In this document: piece after piece, positions 29,189-39,277 of the stretch
Layout of the letters: each line of letters begins with the position of its first letter
How positions within the stretch are numbered: position 1 is the stretch's first letter
Assembly: GCA_902598655.1 (NCBI GenBank)
Contig: CACKCQ010000001.1
Coordinates: 62,001 to 126,000 of the forward strand
Direction of reading: 5' to 3'
Length of the DNA: 64,000 nucleotides
Source of the DNA: an uncultured Pelagibacteraceae bacterium
GTDB lineage: Bacteria > Pseudomonadota > Alphaproteobacteria > Pelagibacterales > Pelagibacteraceae
Made by a program: the position numbers and the translations under genes
The notes under the pieces: model-generated
Databases searched by the model: none
Seen by the model: the letters and a program-made list of their open reading frames with translations, nothing else
Told to the model about the DNA's origin: nothing

Positions 29189-30646
29189 ATGAATTCAATT
29201 GTAATTGGATCAGGTTTTGGTGGGATAGCGGCAGCTCTTAGACTTAGGGCAAAAGGTCATAAAGTTACTTTAATTGAAAAACAAAAAGATTTAGGTGGAA
29301 GAGCGAGAGTATTTAAAAGTAATGGGTTTACTTATGATGGTGGACCAACTGTAATAACCGCTCCTTATTTAATTTATGAAATTTTTAAACTTTTTAATAA
29401 AAATCCAGATGATTACATAAAAATAAAAGATTTGGATACTTGGTATAGATTTGTTTTTGAAGATGGAAGCCATTTTGATTATTCAGCAGATGAAAAGAAA
29501 ATGGAAGAACAGATTGCAACAATTAATCATAAAGATGTTGTGGGTTACAGAAATTTACTTAAATTTACAAAAAAAATATTTGATAAGGGTTATTCAGAAC
29601 TATCAGATGTGCCATTTGATAAACCTTCATTTATGTTTAAGCAAATTCCTGCATTGCTAAGTTTAAAAAGTTATAAATCTGTTTATTCTTTGGTTAGCGG
29701 TTTTATTGAAAATGAAAAACTAAGAAGGCTATTTAGTATGCACCCATTATTGGTGGGTGGAAACCCTTTTACTACAACCTCTATATATGGATTAATTTTG
29801 TATTTAGAAAAAAAATGGGGAATTCATTATTCTATGGGTGGAACGGGACAAATCATAAATGGTTTTGAGAAATTGATGTTAGAAGAAGATGTTACAATTA
29901 TTAAAGGTAAAGAAGTTAAAAACTTGCTTACAGAGAATAAAAAAGTTGTCGGGGTTGTGACAAGTGAAGAAGAGGAAATTAAAGCAGATAACGTAGTTTG
30001 TAATGCAGATCCTCCCGGTGTTTACTCAAAAATGCTAAATAATCAAAAATATAACCCCCTATTTAATTGGAAGATAAATAGAATGGAATATTCAATGGGA
30101 TTGTTTGTTTATTATTTTGGAACGAAAAAAAAATATGAAAATGTTGAACATCATACTATAAAGTTTGGCGATAAGTACAAAGAACACTTGGATGATATAT
30201 TTGTAAATAAAAAATTAAATAACGATATAAGCTATTACCTACATAGACCTACCGCAACAGATTCGAGTATGGCACCAAAAGACCATGATTGCTTTTATGT
30301 ATTAGTGCCTGTACCTAATAATAAATCAGGAATAAACTGGTCAATCGAAGGTGAGAATCTAAAAAAACTTGTGATTGATAAAATGGAAAAAAGTTTATTA
30401 CCTAACTTAAGAGAAAATATTGTAGATGATTTTTATTTAACTCCTGATTATTTTGAGAATGAATTAAACACAAAATATGGCTCTGGTTTTTCAATTCAGC
30501 CAAAATTTTCACAATCAGCATACTTTAGATTTCATAATAAATCTGAGGTTTATGACGGTTTATATTTTGTTGGAGCGGGCACTCATCCTGGAGCTGGTGT
30601 TCCAGGGGTCCTATCATCCGCAAAGGTCTTAGATAAAATTTTGTAA
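29189..30646 (+). CDS. crtI: Phytoene desaturase
   Basis: VIGSGFGGIAAALRLRAKGHKVTLIEKQKDLGGRA, GGPTVI, GAGTHPGAGVPGVLSSAKV. Confidence 0.96.
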   Translation: MNSIVIGSGFGGIAAALRLRAKGHKVTLIEKQKDLGGRARVFKSNGFTYDGGPTVITAPYLIYEIFKLFNKNPDDYIKIKDLDTWYRFVFEDGSHFDYSADEKKMEEQIATINHKDVVGYRNLLKFTKKIFDKGYSELSDVPFDKPSFMFKQIPALLSLKSYKSVYSLVSGFIENEKLRRLFSMHPLLVGGNPFTTTSIYGLILYLEKKWGIHYSMGGTGQIINGFEKLMLEEDVTIIKGKEVKNLLTENKKVVGVVTSEEEEIKADNVVCNADPPGVYSKMLNNQKYNPLFNWKINRMEYSMGLFVYYFGTKKKYENVEHHTIKFGDKYKEHLDDIFVNKKLNNDISYYLHRPTATDSSMAPKDHDCFYVLVPVPNNKSGINWSIEGENLKKLVIDKMEKSLLPNLRENIVDDFYLTPDYFENELNTKYGSGFSIQPKFSQSAYFRFHNKSEVYDGLYFVGAGTHPGAGVPGVLSSAKVLDKIL

Positions 30647-31497
30647 TGAATGAACAAAATTATTTGTCGATATACGCTAAATCTTTTAATTGGGCAGGTT
30701 TCTTTTTACCAAAACAAGTCTATTCTGATTGCTCTAATTTGTACGATTTTTGTAGATACATAGACAATATAGCAGATGAAAAAGGTGAACTTGATACGAA
30801 ATTAAAAAATTTCAATACTTTCAAAGAAGATTTCAAATTAAAAAATGAAAATAACCAAATAATTAACAATATGTGGGCTTTAATAAATAAATTTGGAATA
30901 TCGCAAAAAATAATTGATGATTTATTCGATGGCGTCGAGGCTGATATAAAATCAAAAGTAGAAATCAACACTGACAAAGATCTATATGTTTATTCATATA
31001 GAGTGGCTGGAACAGTTGGATTAATGATGGCAAAAATTTTAAATGTCAAAGAAAGATCAGCACTTTTAGGAGCGATTGACTTAGGTATTGCAATGCAATT
31101 AACTAATATTTCAAGAGATGTTATTGAAGATGAAAGCAATAATAGGTTTTATATAAAAAAGAATTTTGATGAAATTAAAAGAATTCTAAAAATCGCTGAC
31201 AAATTTTATAATAATTCTTTTATATCAATTAAAAAAATTCCATTTTTTTTAAGATTTTCAATTTTGGTTGCAAGACGAGTATATAGACAAATTGGAAATG
31301 AAATCTTGAAAAAAGGAAACTTAGAAAATTATAATAAATCAGGAAAAATTTATGTAAACAATTTGGGAAAAGTCTTACATACAGTGCTATCTATTGGTGA
31401 TTTAATTAAATTATATTTTGTAAAAGAAGATAAAAAACTTACAATAAAAGAGCATGAGATAATAATGCAATATATTGAGTATAATGAAAGATTTTGA
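30646..31497 (+). CDS. crtB: Phytoene/squalene synthase
   Basis: YDFCRYIDNIAD, YSYRVAGTVGLMMAKIL, AIDLGIAMQLTNISRDVIED. Confidence 0.95.
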   Translation: MNEQNYLSIYAKSFNWAGFFLPKQVYSDCSNLYDFCRYIDNIADEKGELDTKLKNFNTFKEDFKLKNENNQIINNMWALINKFGISQKIIDDLFDGVEADIKSKVEINTDKDLYVYSYRVAGTVGLMMAKILNVKERSALLGAIDLGIAMQLTNISRDVIEDESNNRFYIKKNFDEIKRILKIADKFYNNSFISIKKIPFFLRFSILVARRVYRQIGNEILKKGNLENYNKSGKIYVNNLGKVLHTVLSIGDLIKLYFVKEDKKLTIKEHEIIMQYIEYNERF

Positions 31498-32551
31498 TTA
31501 CATAATTATTGGAGGTGGCTGTGCAGGCTTAACATTGGCTTACGAGTTAGAGTATCACGATAAACTTAAAAATAAAACTTTAGCAATTATTGAAAAGAGA
31601 GATGAATATAAAAGAGATAAAACTTGGTCATATTGGAAAACTGTACCTCACAAGTTTGATGACTGTGTAAAAAAAAGATGGAAAGATTATACAATCAATT
31701 TTAAAGGAAATGTTGAATATAAAGATTGTAAAGAAACTCCTTACGAAAGTATTGATAGTGGACTGTTCTACAAAAAAATTTTAAATAAAATTAATAAAAA
31801 TCCTAATATTCGATTCTTTAAAGATATTAGTGAAGTAAATACAGAAAACGCAATTTTATTTAACAGTTTGCCAAATCTTGATAATAAAGATTCTAATTTA
31901 TGGCAACACTTTCAAGGTGTTGAGATTGAAACTGAAAAAGATTTTTTTGATGATCAAATAATGAATTTAATGGACTTTGATTGTGATCAAAAAAAAAGTG
32001 TTCATTTTTTCTATACACTACCCTATTCAAAAAAATCAGCTTTAATCGAAACTACGTGGCTTTCAAAAATGGAAGATGATAGTGAAAAAGATTATGATAA
32101 ACAAATTACTGATTACATCGAAAATACTTTAAAATTAAAAAAATATAAAATTAATTATAAAGAAGTTGGGGTTATACCATTATTTTATCCAAAATTTAAA
32201 AACGACAAAAATACGATTAATATTGGAACTGCTGGAGGTATGACGCGTTTAAGTACTGGCTATACTTTCCTAAATATTCAAGAACAAGCAGAATATATTA
32301 CCCAAAACATTGATAAAATAACCCAAACTAGAACTTTCAATATAAAAAGTAAGTATAAGTTTTTAGATAATGTTTTTTTGAAAGTTCTAGCTGAAAAGCC
32401 AGAGATCATGCCAAATATTTTCTTCAAAATGTTTAAAAGCAAGTCAAAAACAGTAATAAATTTCCTTTCCAATAAAAGTAATATTTTCGAAGACTTATCC
32501 ATTATATTAAAGATGCCAAAATGGATTTTTATTAAAGCTGTATTTAAATAA
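31475..32551 (+). CDS. crtY: Lycopene beta-cyclase
   Basis: FDYIIIGGGCAGLTLAYEL, DKTWSYW, IETTWLS, GTAGGMTRLSTGYTF. Confidence 0.93.
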   Translation: MSIMKDFDYIIIGGGCAGLTLAYELEYHDKLKNKTLAIIEKRDEYKRDKTWSYWKTVPHKFDDCVKKRWKDYTINFKGNVEYKDCKETPYESIDSGLFYKKILNKINKNPNIRFFKDISEVNTENAILFNSLPNLDNKDSNLWQHFQGVEIETEKDFFDDQIMNLMDFDCDQKKSVHFFYTLPYSKKSALIETTWLSKMEDDSEKDYDKQITDYIENTLKLKKYKINYKEVGVIPLFYPKFKNDKNTINIGTAGGMTRLSTGYTFLNIQEQAEYITQNIDKITQTRTFNIKSKYKFLDNVFLKVLAEKPEIMPNIFFKMFKSKSKTVINFLSNKSNIFEDLSIILKMPKWIFIKAVFK

Positions 32552-33444
32552 TGATCAACAAAATAAATTTTTTTCATTCTATTATTTTTTTTAATATCTG
32601 TATTTTTTTTTCTGCCTTTGAGGTATTGAGAGATAATTCGTTTATACTTTTTAGTTTTTTTTTAATTCTTACAATTGGTATCTCTCACGGTGCGCTGGAT
32701 CATGAAAAGGGTAAAAAACTTTTAAAAATTTATAAAATTAAAAATACAGAAGTGTTCTATATAACTTATATAGGTATTGCTATTTTTGTTATTTTAATTT
32801 GGATTTTAAGTCCAATATTGTTGCTTTCGCTTTTTTTAATAGTTGCAGCATATCATTTTGGCAAAGAGGATAGTGACTTTATCGAAACAAAAAATGCTAA
32901 TTTTTTAGAAATTTTTTATTTCATTAAAGGATCATTAGTTATTTCAACACCCTTACTGTTTCATAAAACTGAGACAATCGAAATTTTTAAAATGTTAAAC
33001 TTTTCAATAGACGAAAATATTATGGCTAATAATTTTTTAATTCCTATAGTTATATTATCAGTGCTAAGTAATTTTCTTATATATAGAGGTAATAATAATG
33101 ATTTAAGATCAATTCTTTTTTTAGACAGTTTTTCAATAATTATTTTAAACTATTTTTTTAACCCTATATTGGCTTTCACAATTTATTTCTGCTTTCTTCA
33201 TTCTATAAGACACTCACTAAGTTTAATTAGTGAAATAAATAAAAATTTGATAAAAGGATTTCCTATTTTTTTAAAAAAAATTATTCCACTTACAATAATT
33301 ACAGCAATAATATATTTAATAGTTTTTTATTTTATTTCAGAAAAATTTGGTATAGATGAAAGTATTATTAAAATAATATTTGTTGGATTGGCTTCATTGA
33401 CCTTTCCTCATATTTTACTTGAATTCATGGTAGAAAAAAAATGA
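32551..33444 (+). CDS. blh: Beta-carotene 15,15'-dioxygenase, Brp/Blh family (retinal formation)
   Basis: Multi-TM protein with ISHGALDHEKG, AAYHFGKEDSDF, FLHSIRHSLSL, ASLTFPHILLE. Confidence 0.93.
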   Translation: MINKINFFHSIIFFNICIFFSAFEVLRDNSFILFSFFLILTIGISHGALDHEKGKKLLKIYKIKNTEVFYITYIGIAIFVILIWILSPILLLSLFLIVAAYHFGKEDSDFIETKNANFLEIFYFIKGSLVISTPLLFHKTETIEIFKMLNFSIDENIMANNFLIPIVILSVLSNFLIYRGNNNDLRSILFLDSFSIIILNYFFNPILAFTIYFCFLHSIRHSLSLISEINKNLIKGFPIFLKKIIPLTIITAIIYLIVFYFISEKFGIDESIIKIIFVGLASLTFPHILLEFMVEKK

Positions 33445-33611
33445 AAAATAAAACTATAAATCTAATTGGTTGGATATTGTTCATTATTTCTGCAATTGGT
33501 TTCATCATCTCAAGTGTAGGAAGTTTTTGGGCCATGTTTGGAAGCCTATTTTTTTTTATTGCTTGTATAGTATTTTTAATTCCATTTTTTAAAAAGGATG
33601 AAAATGAGTAA
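33441..33611 (+). CDS. Small hydrophobic protein, 56 aa, unassigned (absent from supplied ORF track)
   Basis: Manual translation: MKNKTINLIGWILFIISAIGFIISSVGSFWAMFGSLFFFIACIVFLIPFFKKDENE*; ATG overlaps blh stop (ATGA); two predicted TM segments. Confidence 0.7.
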   Translation: MKNKTINLIGWILFIISAIGFIISSVGSFWAMFGSLFFFIACIVFLIPFFKKDENE

Positions 33612-34548
33612 CAAAAATTTAAAAATTTATTTAGCTGCGCCTAGAGGATTTTGTGCAGGAGTTGATAGAGCAATTGAAATTGTAAAAAAAAGTATAGATA
33701 AATTTGGAGCTCCAGTTTATGTGAGACACGAAATTGTACATAACAAACATGTTGTGGAAAGTTTAAAAAAGATAGGAGCGATATTTGTTGAAGAATTAGA
33801 TGAGATTAAAGATAAATCGAGACCTGTTATATTCTCAGCCCATGGGGTTCCAAAATCTGTTCCAGAGGAAGCTTCTAATTTAAATATGATGTTTGTAGAT
33901 GCAACGTGTCCTCTAGTATCTAAAGTTCATAGAGAAGCAGAAAACTTATATAAACAAGGATATCATATATTATTAATAGGACACAAAAACCATCCAGAAG
34001 TCATAGGAACTATGGGTCAATTGCCTGAAGGTTCAATAGATTTAATAGAAAATATTGAGGATGCAAATAAGTATGAAAATATCTCAAATAAACAGCTATC
34101 TTTCATAACTCAAACAACACTCTCTGTAGATGATACCAAAGATATAATTGCAGCTCTAAAATCTAAATTCCCAGATATTAAAGAACCTAAAAAAGATGAC
34201 ATATGTTATGCAACAACAAATAGACAATCAGCAGTTAAAGAAATAGCAGATAAATGTGATATGTTTTTTGTTATAGGAAGTAGAAATTCATCTAACTCTG
34301 TAAGACTAGTTGAAGTTGCTAAAAACTCTGGTTGCAATTCTGCTGAGTTAATACACTCAGAAAGCCCAGTGCCTATAGATAAGATAAAAGAATGTAACAC
34401 AATTGGAATTTCATCAGGTGCTTCAGCGCCAGAAATACTTGTTGAAAAATTTATAGCAGAGATAAAAGATCAATTTACAGTTAACATTGAAGAAGTTGAA
34501 ATCGTGAAGGAAAATATTACTTTTAAAATTCCTGGAAAATTAAATTAA
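33598..34548 (+). CDS. ispH: 4-hydroxy-3-methylbut-2-enyl diphosphate reductase (start at 33598 or 33604)
   Basis: AAPRGFCAGVDRAIEIV, FSAHGVP, DATCPLVSKVH, CYATTNRQ, SGASAPE. Confidence 0.97.
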   Translation: MKMSNKNLKIYLAAPRGFCAGVDRAIEIVKKSIDKFGAPVYVRHEIVHNKHVVESLKKIGAIFVEELDEIKDKSRPVIFSAHGVPKSVPEEASNLNMMFVDATCPLVSKVHREAENLYKQGYHILLIGHKNHPEVIGTMGQLPEGSIDLIENIEDANKYENISNKQLSFITQTTLSVDDTKDIIAALKSKFPDIKEPKKDDICYATTNRQSAVKEIADKCDMFFVIGSRNSSNSVRLVEVAKNSGCNSAELIHSESPVPIDKIKECNTIGISSGASAPEILVEKFIAEIKDQFTVNIEEVEIVKENITFKIPGKLN

Positions 34549-35513
34549 TGGCTGTTTATACTAAAATTAATAATAAGCAGATAAAATTTATTGAGAAAAA
34601 ATATAATATTGGAAAAATAATAAACTACTCAGGTATAAAAAAGGGTATTGAAAATACCAATTATATTTTAAAGACAAAAAAAAATAAATATATTTTAACT
34701 ATTTACGAAAAAAGAGTTCAAAAAAAAGATATTCCGTATTTTATTAATCTTATGTCTAGTCTATCTAGACTTAAAATTAAATGCCCAGTGCCCATAAAAG
34801 ATAAAAAGGGCAAATATTTACTTAATTTAAATAGTAAAAAGGGATGTATTGTTAGCTTCTTAGAAGGAAAGGAAAAAGAACGACTAACTAGCAAAGATTG
34901 CTTCATAGTTGGCAGAAATGCAGCAATTCTCCATAAAGCTACAAAAAAATTGAAATTGTATAGAAAAAATTCTCTATCAATAAATTCATGGGGATCAATT
35001 TTAAATAAAATAAACAATAAAATTAATAAATTATCTAAAAACTTAAAAGAATTAATGAAAGATGATTTGAGAGACATCAAAAAAAAATGGCCAAAAAAAT
35101 TACCAATAGGAATAATTCACGGAGATCTTTTTATCGATAATATTTTTTTTAATAAAGGTAAATTTTTTGGTTTTATAGATTTTTATTTTTCTGCTAATGA
35201 ATTTTTATCTTATGAATTAGCAACATGTATTAATGCTTTATGCTTTAAAAAGAAAAATAGAAAATTTGTATTAGATAAAAAGAGATCTTCATATTTATTA
35301 AAGGGCTACCAATCTGTTAGAAAATTAAGTGAAATTGAAAAAAGAAATTTAAATACATTATGTAGAGGATCAGCTTTAAGATATCTTTTGACTAGATCTT
35401 ATGATTATTTAAATACTCCTAAAAATGCTTTAATTAAAATTAAAGATCCAAAGGAGTATATAGATAAGTTAAACTTTCATAGAAATCTGAGCTCATTTAA
35501 GGATTATTCTTGA
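34548..35513 (+). CDS. thrB: Homoserine kinase (APH-fold type)
   Basis: GIKKGIENTNYILKT, IPYFINLMSSL, GIIHGDLFIDNIFFNKGKFFGFIDFYFS. Confidence 0.92.
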   Translation: MAVYTKINNKQIKFIEKKYNIGKIINYSGIKKGIENTNYILKTKKNKYILTIYEKRVQKKDIPYFINLMSSLSRLKIKCPVPIKDKKGKYLLNLNSKKGCIVSFLEGKEKERLTSKDCFIVGRNAAILHKATKKLKLYRKNSLSINSWGSILNKINNKINKLSKNLKELMKDDLRDIKKKWPKKLPIGIIHGDLFIDNIFFNKGKFFGFIDFYFSANEFLSYELATCINALCFKKKNRKFVLDKKRSSYLLKGYQSVRKLSEIEKRNLNTLCRGSALRYLLTRSYDYLNTPKNALIKIKDPKEYIDKLNFHRNLSSFKDYS

Positions 35514-35935
35514 CGATTAAAATCTACACAGATGGATCTTGCATTGGAAATCCAGGAAATGGTGGTTGGGCTGCAATTATTATTGAAAATGGAAAGAAAA
35601 CCCAAATTAAAGGAAGTAAAAAAGAAACAACAAACAATCAAATGGAATTACTTGCGCCGATTAAAGCTTTAAAAAAAATTCCAAAAGGAAGCAAGGTTCA
35701 AATATTTACAGATTCTAAATATGTAAAATCTGGAATAACTGAATGGATACATAATTGGAAAAAAAATGGTTGGAGAACAGCAAATAAAAAAGAAGTTAAG
35801 AATAAAGAACTTTGGACTGAATTAGATAATCTTTCAAACACATTTGAGATAAAATGGAGCTGGGTAAAAGCACATTCAACAGACAAACTTAATAATGAAG
35901 TCGATTTATTAGCAAGGTCTTCTGCAACAATTTAG
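35510..35935 (+). CDS. rnhA: Ribonuclease HI (TTG start)
   Basis: IYTDGSCIGNPGNGGWAAII, TTNNQMELLAPIKAL, TDSKYVKSGI, WVKAHSTDKLNNEVDLLAR. Confidence 0.96.
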   Translation: MTIKIYTDGSCIGNPGNGGWAAIIIENGKKTQIKGSKKETTNNQMELLAPIKALKKIPKGSKVQIFTDSKYVKSGITEWIHNWKKNGWRTANKKEVKNKELWTELDNLSNTFEIKWSWVKAHSTDKLNNEVDLLARSSATI

Positions 35936-35965
35936 TTACACCTAGCAACAGAACTGCCCTGCTAA

Positions 35966-36451
35966 TTATAATAAATCTAAAACACCCTCTGCTGAGGATA
36001 GACTACATTGCTTAGTCTCTTTCTCAACTTGAACATTAATCACTTCTAGATTTTCAATAACCATTACGTAACGATTTGATCTGATACCCATTCCTTTTGA
36101 ATTTCTATCTACTTCAGCACCGATGGATTTTGTAAATAATAGATACGGATCTGATAACATTGTAATTTTACCAGATACATTGTTTGATTCTCCCCAAGCA
36201 TTCATAACAAAAGGATCATTTACAGATAAACAAAATATATTATCTATTCCTTTGGCTTTTATTTTATCGGCATTAGCTACATATCCAGGAAGATGAAGTT
36301 TTGAACAAGTAGAGGTAAAAGCGCCAGGCAATCCGAATAAAATAACTTTACCTTTTCCTAATATGTCTCTAATTTTACTAGTTTGTGGTTCACCATCTAT
36401 TAGATGGAAAATTTCTATATCTGGGATTTGATCTTTTATTTTTAATTTCAT
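35966..36451 (-). CDS. Peroxiredoxin (Prx5/AhpE-like)
   Basis: GLPGAFTSTCSKLHLPGYV, SVNDPFVMNAW, RSNRYVMVIE. Confidence 0.92.
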   Translation of the reverse strand: MKLKIKDQIPDIEIFHLIDGEPQTSKIRDILGKGKVILFGLPGAFTSTCSKLHLPGYVANADKIKAKGIDNIFCLSVNDPFVMNAWGESNNVSGKITMLSDPYLLFTKSIGAEVDRNSKGMGIRSNRYVMVIENLEVINVQVEKETKQCSLSSAEGVLDLL

Positions 36452-37821
36452 ATTGAGTTTATTACGTATTCTTTAACTTTATTTATATCATTTGAAATAA
36501 CCTCAAATTTTTCTTCTCTATCATAAACATATTTAAGACTATCTGGTAATTCTTCAGTTTTTGAGATTGCATCTTCAATTGCTTTTGGAAATTTACAGGG
36601 GTGCGCTGTAGATAAAACAACACAATTTTGCTCTAACCCAAGTTTTTTTGCAGCACCAATTCCAACTGCAGTATGTGGATCAACTACAACTTTATATTCT
36701 TTATTTATATCTTTTATCATTTGGATAGTTTCGTTTTCATCTAACATTTCAGATGTAAAATTCTTTTTTATTTCATCTAAGTCCCTATTATCAATTTGAT
36801 AAGTATTCTTTTTTATTCTACTCATCACATCTTTTATAACTTCTGAGTTACAGTCTTTTACATCATATAAAAGTCTTTCAAAGTTACTTGCTATCTGGAT
36901 ATCCATGCTGGGGGTATTTGTTTCCTCAACTTTCTTTTGAGAATAATCCCCACCAGAAATTGCTCTATGAAGAATGTCATTTTTGTTTGTAGCTACAATA
37001 AGTTTGTCAACTGGAAGTCCAAGTTTCTTTGCTAAATAACCAGCATAAATATCTCCAAAATTTCCAGTCGGGACAGAAAAAGATAGAGGTTGTCCATTGC
37101 CTATTTTAAAATAAGCATAAAAATAATAAACAGCTTGAGCAACAATTCTTGCCCAATTAATTGAATTAACACCTGACATATTAATTGAACTAGAAAATTT
37201 TTCATCATTAAACATAGCTTTCACTAAATTTTGACAGTCATCAAAGTTACCCTCAATAGCAATATTGAAAACATTTTTTTCTTCATGGATTGTCATCAGT
37301 CTTCTTTGCACTGGTGAAATTCTGTTATTTGGATGTAATACAAAAACATTTAAATTCTTTTTGCCTTTTAAAGCATCAATAGCAGCTGCACCTGTGTCTC
37401 CTGAAGTTGCTACAATAATATTAATTTTTTTTTGCTCATTTGCTAAATGAAATTGATAAAAATTTCCTATTAATTGCATTGCAATATCTTTAAAAGCAAG
37501 TGTTGGGCCGTGATAGAGTTCTAAAACTTTTAAATTTCCTAAATCAGAGATTTTTACAACATCCTCTGCTCTAAAATTTGAGTAAGATTTTGATACTGTG
37601 GAAATTAATTCTTCTTTAGTCATAAAATCACCAATAAATGGGAAAATTATTTCGGCTGCTAATTCATTGTAATTAAGATCACCTAGTTTGTTCAATTCAT
37701 CTTTACTAAATGGATTGATTGACTTTGGAACAAAAAGACCCCCATCATCAGCTAAACCTTTTAGAAATACTTTTTTAAATGAAAAATGATCTGAATTGTT
37801 TCTAGTGCTTATATATTCCAT
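36448..37821 (-). CDS. thrC: Threonine synthase
   Basis: ADDGGLFVPKSI, HGPTLAFKDIAMQLIGNF, VATSGDTGAAAIDAL, VPTGNFGDIYAGY. Confidence 0.97.
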   Translation of the reverse strand: MEYISTRNNSDHFSFKKVFLKGLADDGGLFVPKSINPFSKDELNKLGDLNYNELAAEIIFPFIGDFMTKEELISTVSKSYSNFRAEDVVKISDLGNLKVLELYHGPTLAFKDIAMQLIGNFYQFHLANEQKKINIIVATSGDTGAAAIDALKGKKNLNVFVLHPNNRISPVQRRLMTIHEEKNVFNIAIEGNFDDCQNLVKAMFNDEKFSSSINMSGVNSINWARIVAQAVYYFYAYFKIGNGQPLSFSVPTGNFGDIYAGYLAKKLGLPVDKLIVATNKNDILHRAISGGDYSQKKVEETNTPSMDIQIASNFERLLYDVKDCNSEVIKDVMSRIKKNTYQIDNRDLDEIKKNFTSEMLDENETIQMIKDINKEYKVVVDPHTAVGIGAAKKLGLEQNCVVLSTAHPCKFPKAIEDAISKTEELPDSLKYVYDREEKFEVISNDINKVKEYVINSI

Positions 37822-38474
37822 CAGTAATTTTTTTTTCTAAAATATAAATATATTAAAAAAATGGAAACGGCTAATGAAAACCATGTAAGAGCATACTTTA
37901 AGTGGTTGTTTGAAATATTGGCTCCTATTTGTTTTGACTGGGGATAAATTCCTTCTTGCTTGCTAATATTGTTGATAATGAATGGAGAAAATTCTTTACC
38001 TGTATAGGTTAATAAATCTTCATCTTTAAGCGTGAACCAATAATTCTTATTTACGTCATTATCTGGCTTGAAATAATTAAATTTGCTTTTTAATTTTAAA
38101 ACTCCCTCAAATTTACTTTCATTTGAAACATACTTTTTAGATTTAAGGTCTCTTGGAACCCAACCCCGATTTATTAAATAGCTTTTATTGTTAATACTAA
38201 CTGGATTTACAATGTCAAATCCTGGCTCTCCTTTTTCATTTAAGGAATATAAATAAATTATTTTTGAATTATCTAATATTCCCTCAAATTTGATTTTTTT
38301 AAAGTTAATTGGATTACTTCCATTAAATTCTACTGGATCACTTTTTAAGGATTGGTCGATTGAATTTATTAGATCAAGCTTCCAGTTTAGTCTTATAATT
38401 TGCCAAGTACCTAATGCCAAAAAAACTAAAATAAAAAAGCATACAAAGATTGAAAAAGATAGCTTATTTTTCAA
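37821..38474 (-). CDS. SURF1-family cytochrome oxidase assembly protein
   Basis: LGTWQIIRLNWK, YLINRGWVP, NNHLKYALTWFSLAVSIFLIYLYF. Confidence 0.92.
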   Translation of the reverse strand: MKNKLSFSIFVCFFILVFLALGTWQIIRLNWKLDLINSIDQSLKSDPVEFNGSNPINFKKIKFEGILDNSKIIYLYSLNEKGEPGFDIVNPVSINNKSYLINRGWVPRDLKSKKYVSNESKFEGVLKLKSKFNYFKPDNDVNKNYWFTLKDEDLLTYTGKEFSPFIINNISKQEGIYPQSKQIGANISNNHLKYALTWFSLAVSIFLIYLYFRKKNY

Positions 38475-38480
38475 GAACTA

Positions 38481-39272
38481 TTAACTTCCCCAAATGTAAA
38501 TAGCTGCAAATAAGAACAACCAGACAACGTCAACAAAGTGCCAGTACCAAGCAGCAGCCTCGAAACCAAAGTGATGTTCTTTAGTAAAATGTCCTAATTT
38601 ACCTCTCCATAAGCAAACCGCTAAGAAAATAGTCCCAACTAAAACGTGGAAACCATGAAACCCTGTGGCCATGTAGAATGTAGCTCCATAAATATGACCT
38701 GAAAAACTAAATGTAGCGTGTTGGTATTCGTATATTTGCAATAACGTAAAGAATGCTCCTAAAATTACTGTACAGATTAGACCATTTATAAATCCTTTTC
38801 TATCATCCTCTAATAAAGAATGGTGTGCCCAAGTAACTGTTGTACCAGATAAAAGTAGGACAAGAGTATTTATAAGTGGGATGTCCCATGGATCAAAAGT
38901 TTCAATATCTTTTGGTGGCCATACATTTCCCATGAATTCATTTGGAAACAAACTTGCATCAAAGTATGCCCAAAACCATGCAACAAAAAACATTACCTCA
39001 GAAGCAATAAATAATGTCATTCCATATCTGTGATGAATTTGAACAACAGGTGTATGATGACCTTTGTGTTCAGCTTCAATTACAACATCTCTAAACCACA
39101 TAAAGGCACAATAAATTATAAGTAAAAAACCTAAAATCATTGCCCACATAACTTTACTGTGAAAATAATAAACAGATCCAACAGCTGTAACTAGTGTTGC
39201 TATAGACGTGGCTAAAGGCCAAGGACTAGGGTCAACTAAATGATAATCATGTTTTTGACCTGATGCAGACAT
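38481..39272 (-). CDS. ctaE: Cytochrome c oxidase subunit III
   Basis: HDYHLVDPSPWPL, FFVAWFWAYFDASLFPN, GFHGFHVLVGTIFL, WYWHFVDVVWLFLF. Confidence 0.98.
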   Translation of the reverse strand: MSASGQKHDYHLVDPSPWPLATSIATLVTAVGSVYYFHSKVMWAMILGFLLIIYCAFMWFRDVVIEAEHKGHHTPVVQIHHRYGMTLFIASEVMFFVAWFWAYFDASLFPNEFMGNVWPPKDIETFDPWDIPLINTLVLLLSGTTVTWAHHSLLEDDRKGFINGLICTVILGAFFTLLQIYEYQHATFSFSGHIYGATFYMATGFHGFHVLVGTIFLAVCLWRGKLGHFTKEHHFGFEAAAWYWHFVDVVWLFLFAAIYIWGS

Positions 39273-39277
39273 TTATT

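Noticed and set aside
29141-33611. Proteorhodopsin gene near the retinal cluster
   Set aside because: No seven-TM ORF with a retinal-binding lysine helix is present; blh and crt genes account for all ORFs here.
35936-35965. Possible terminator hairpin TAGCA...TGCTA between rnhA and the peroxiredoxin gene
   Set aside because: Only a 5-bp stem with a 12-nt loop and no convincing T tract.
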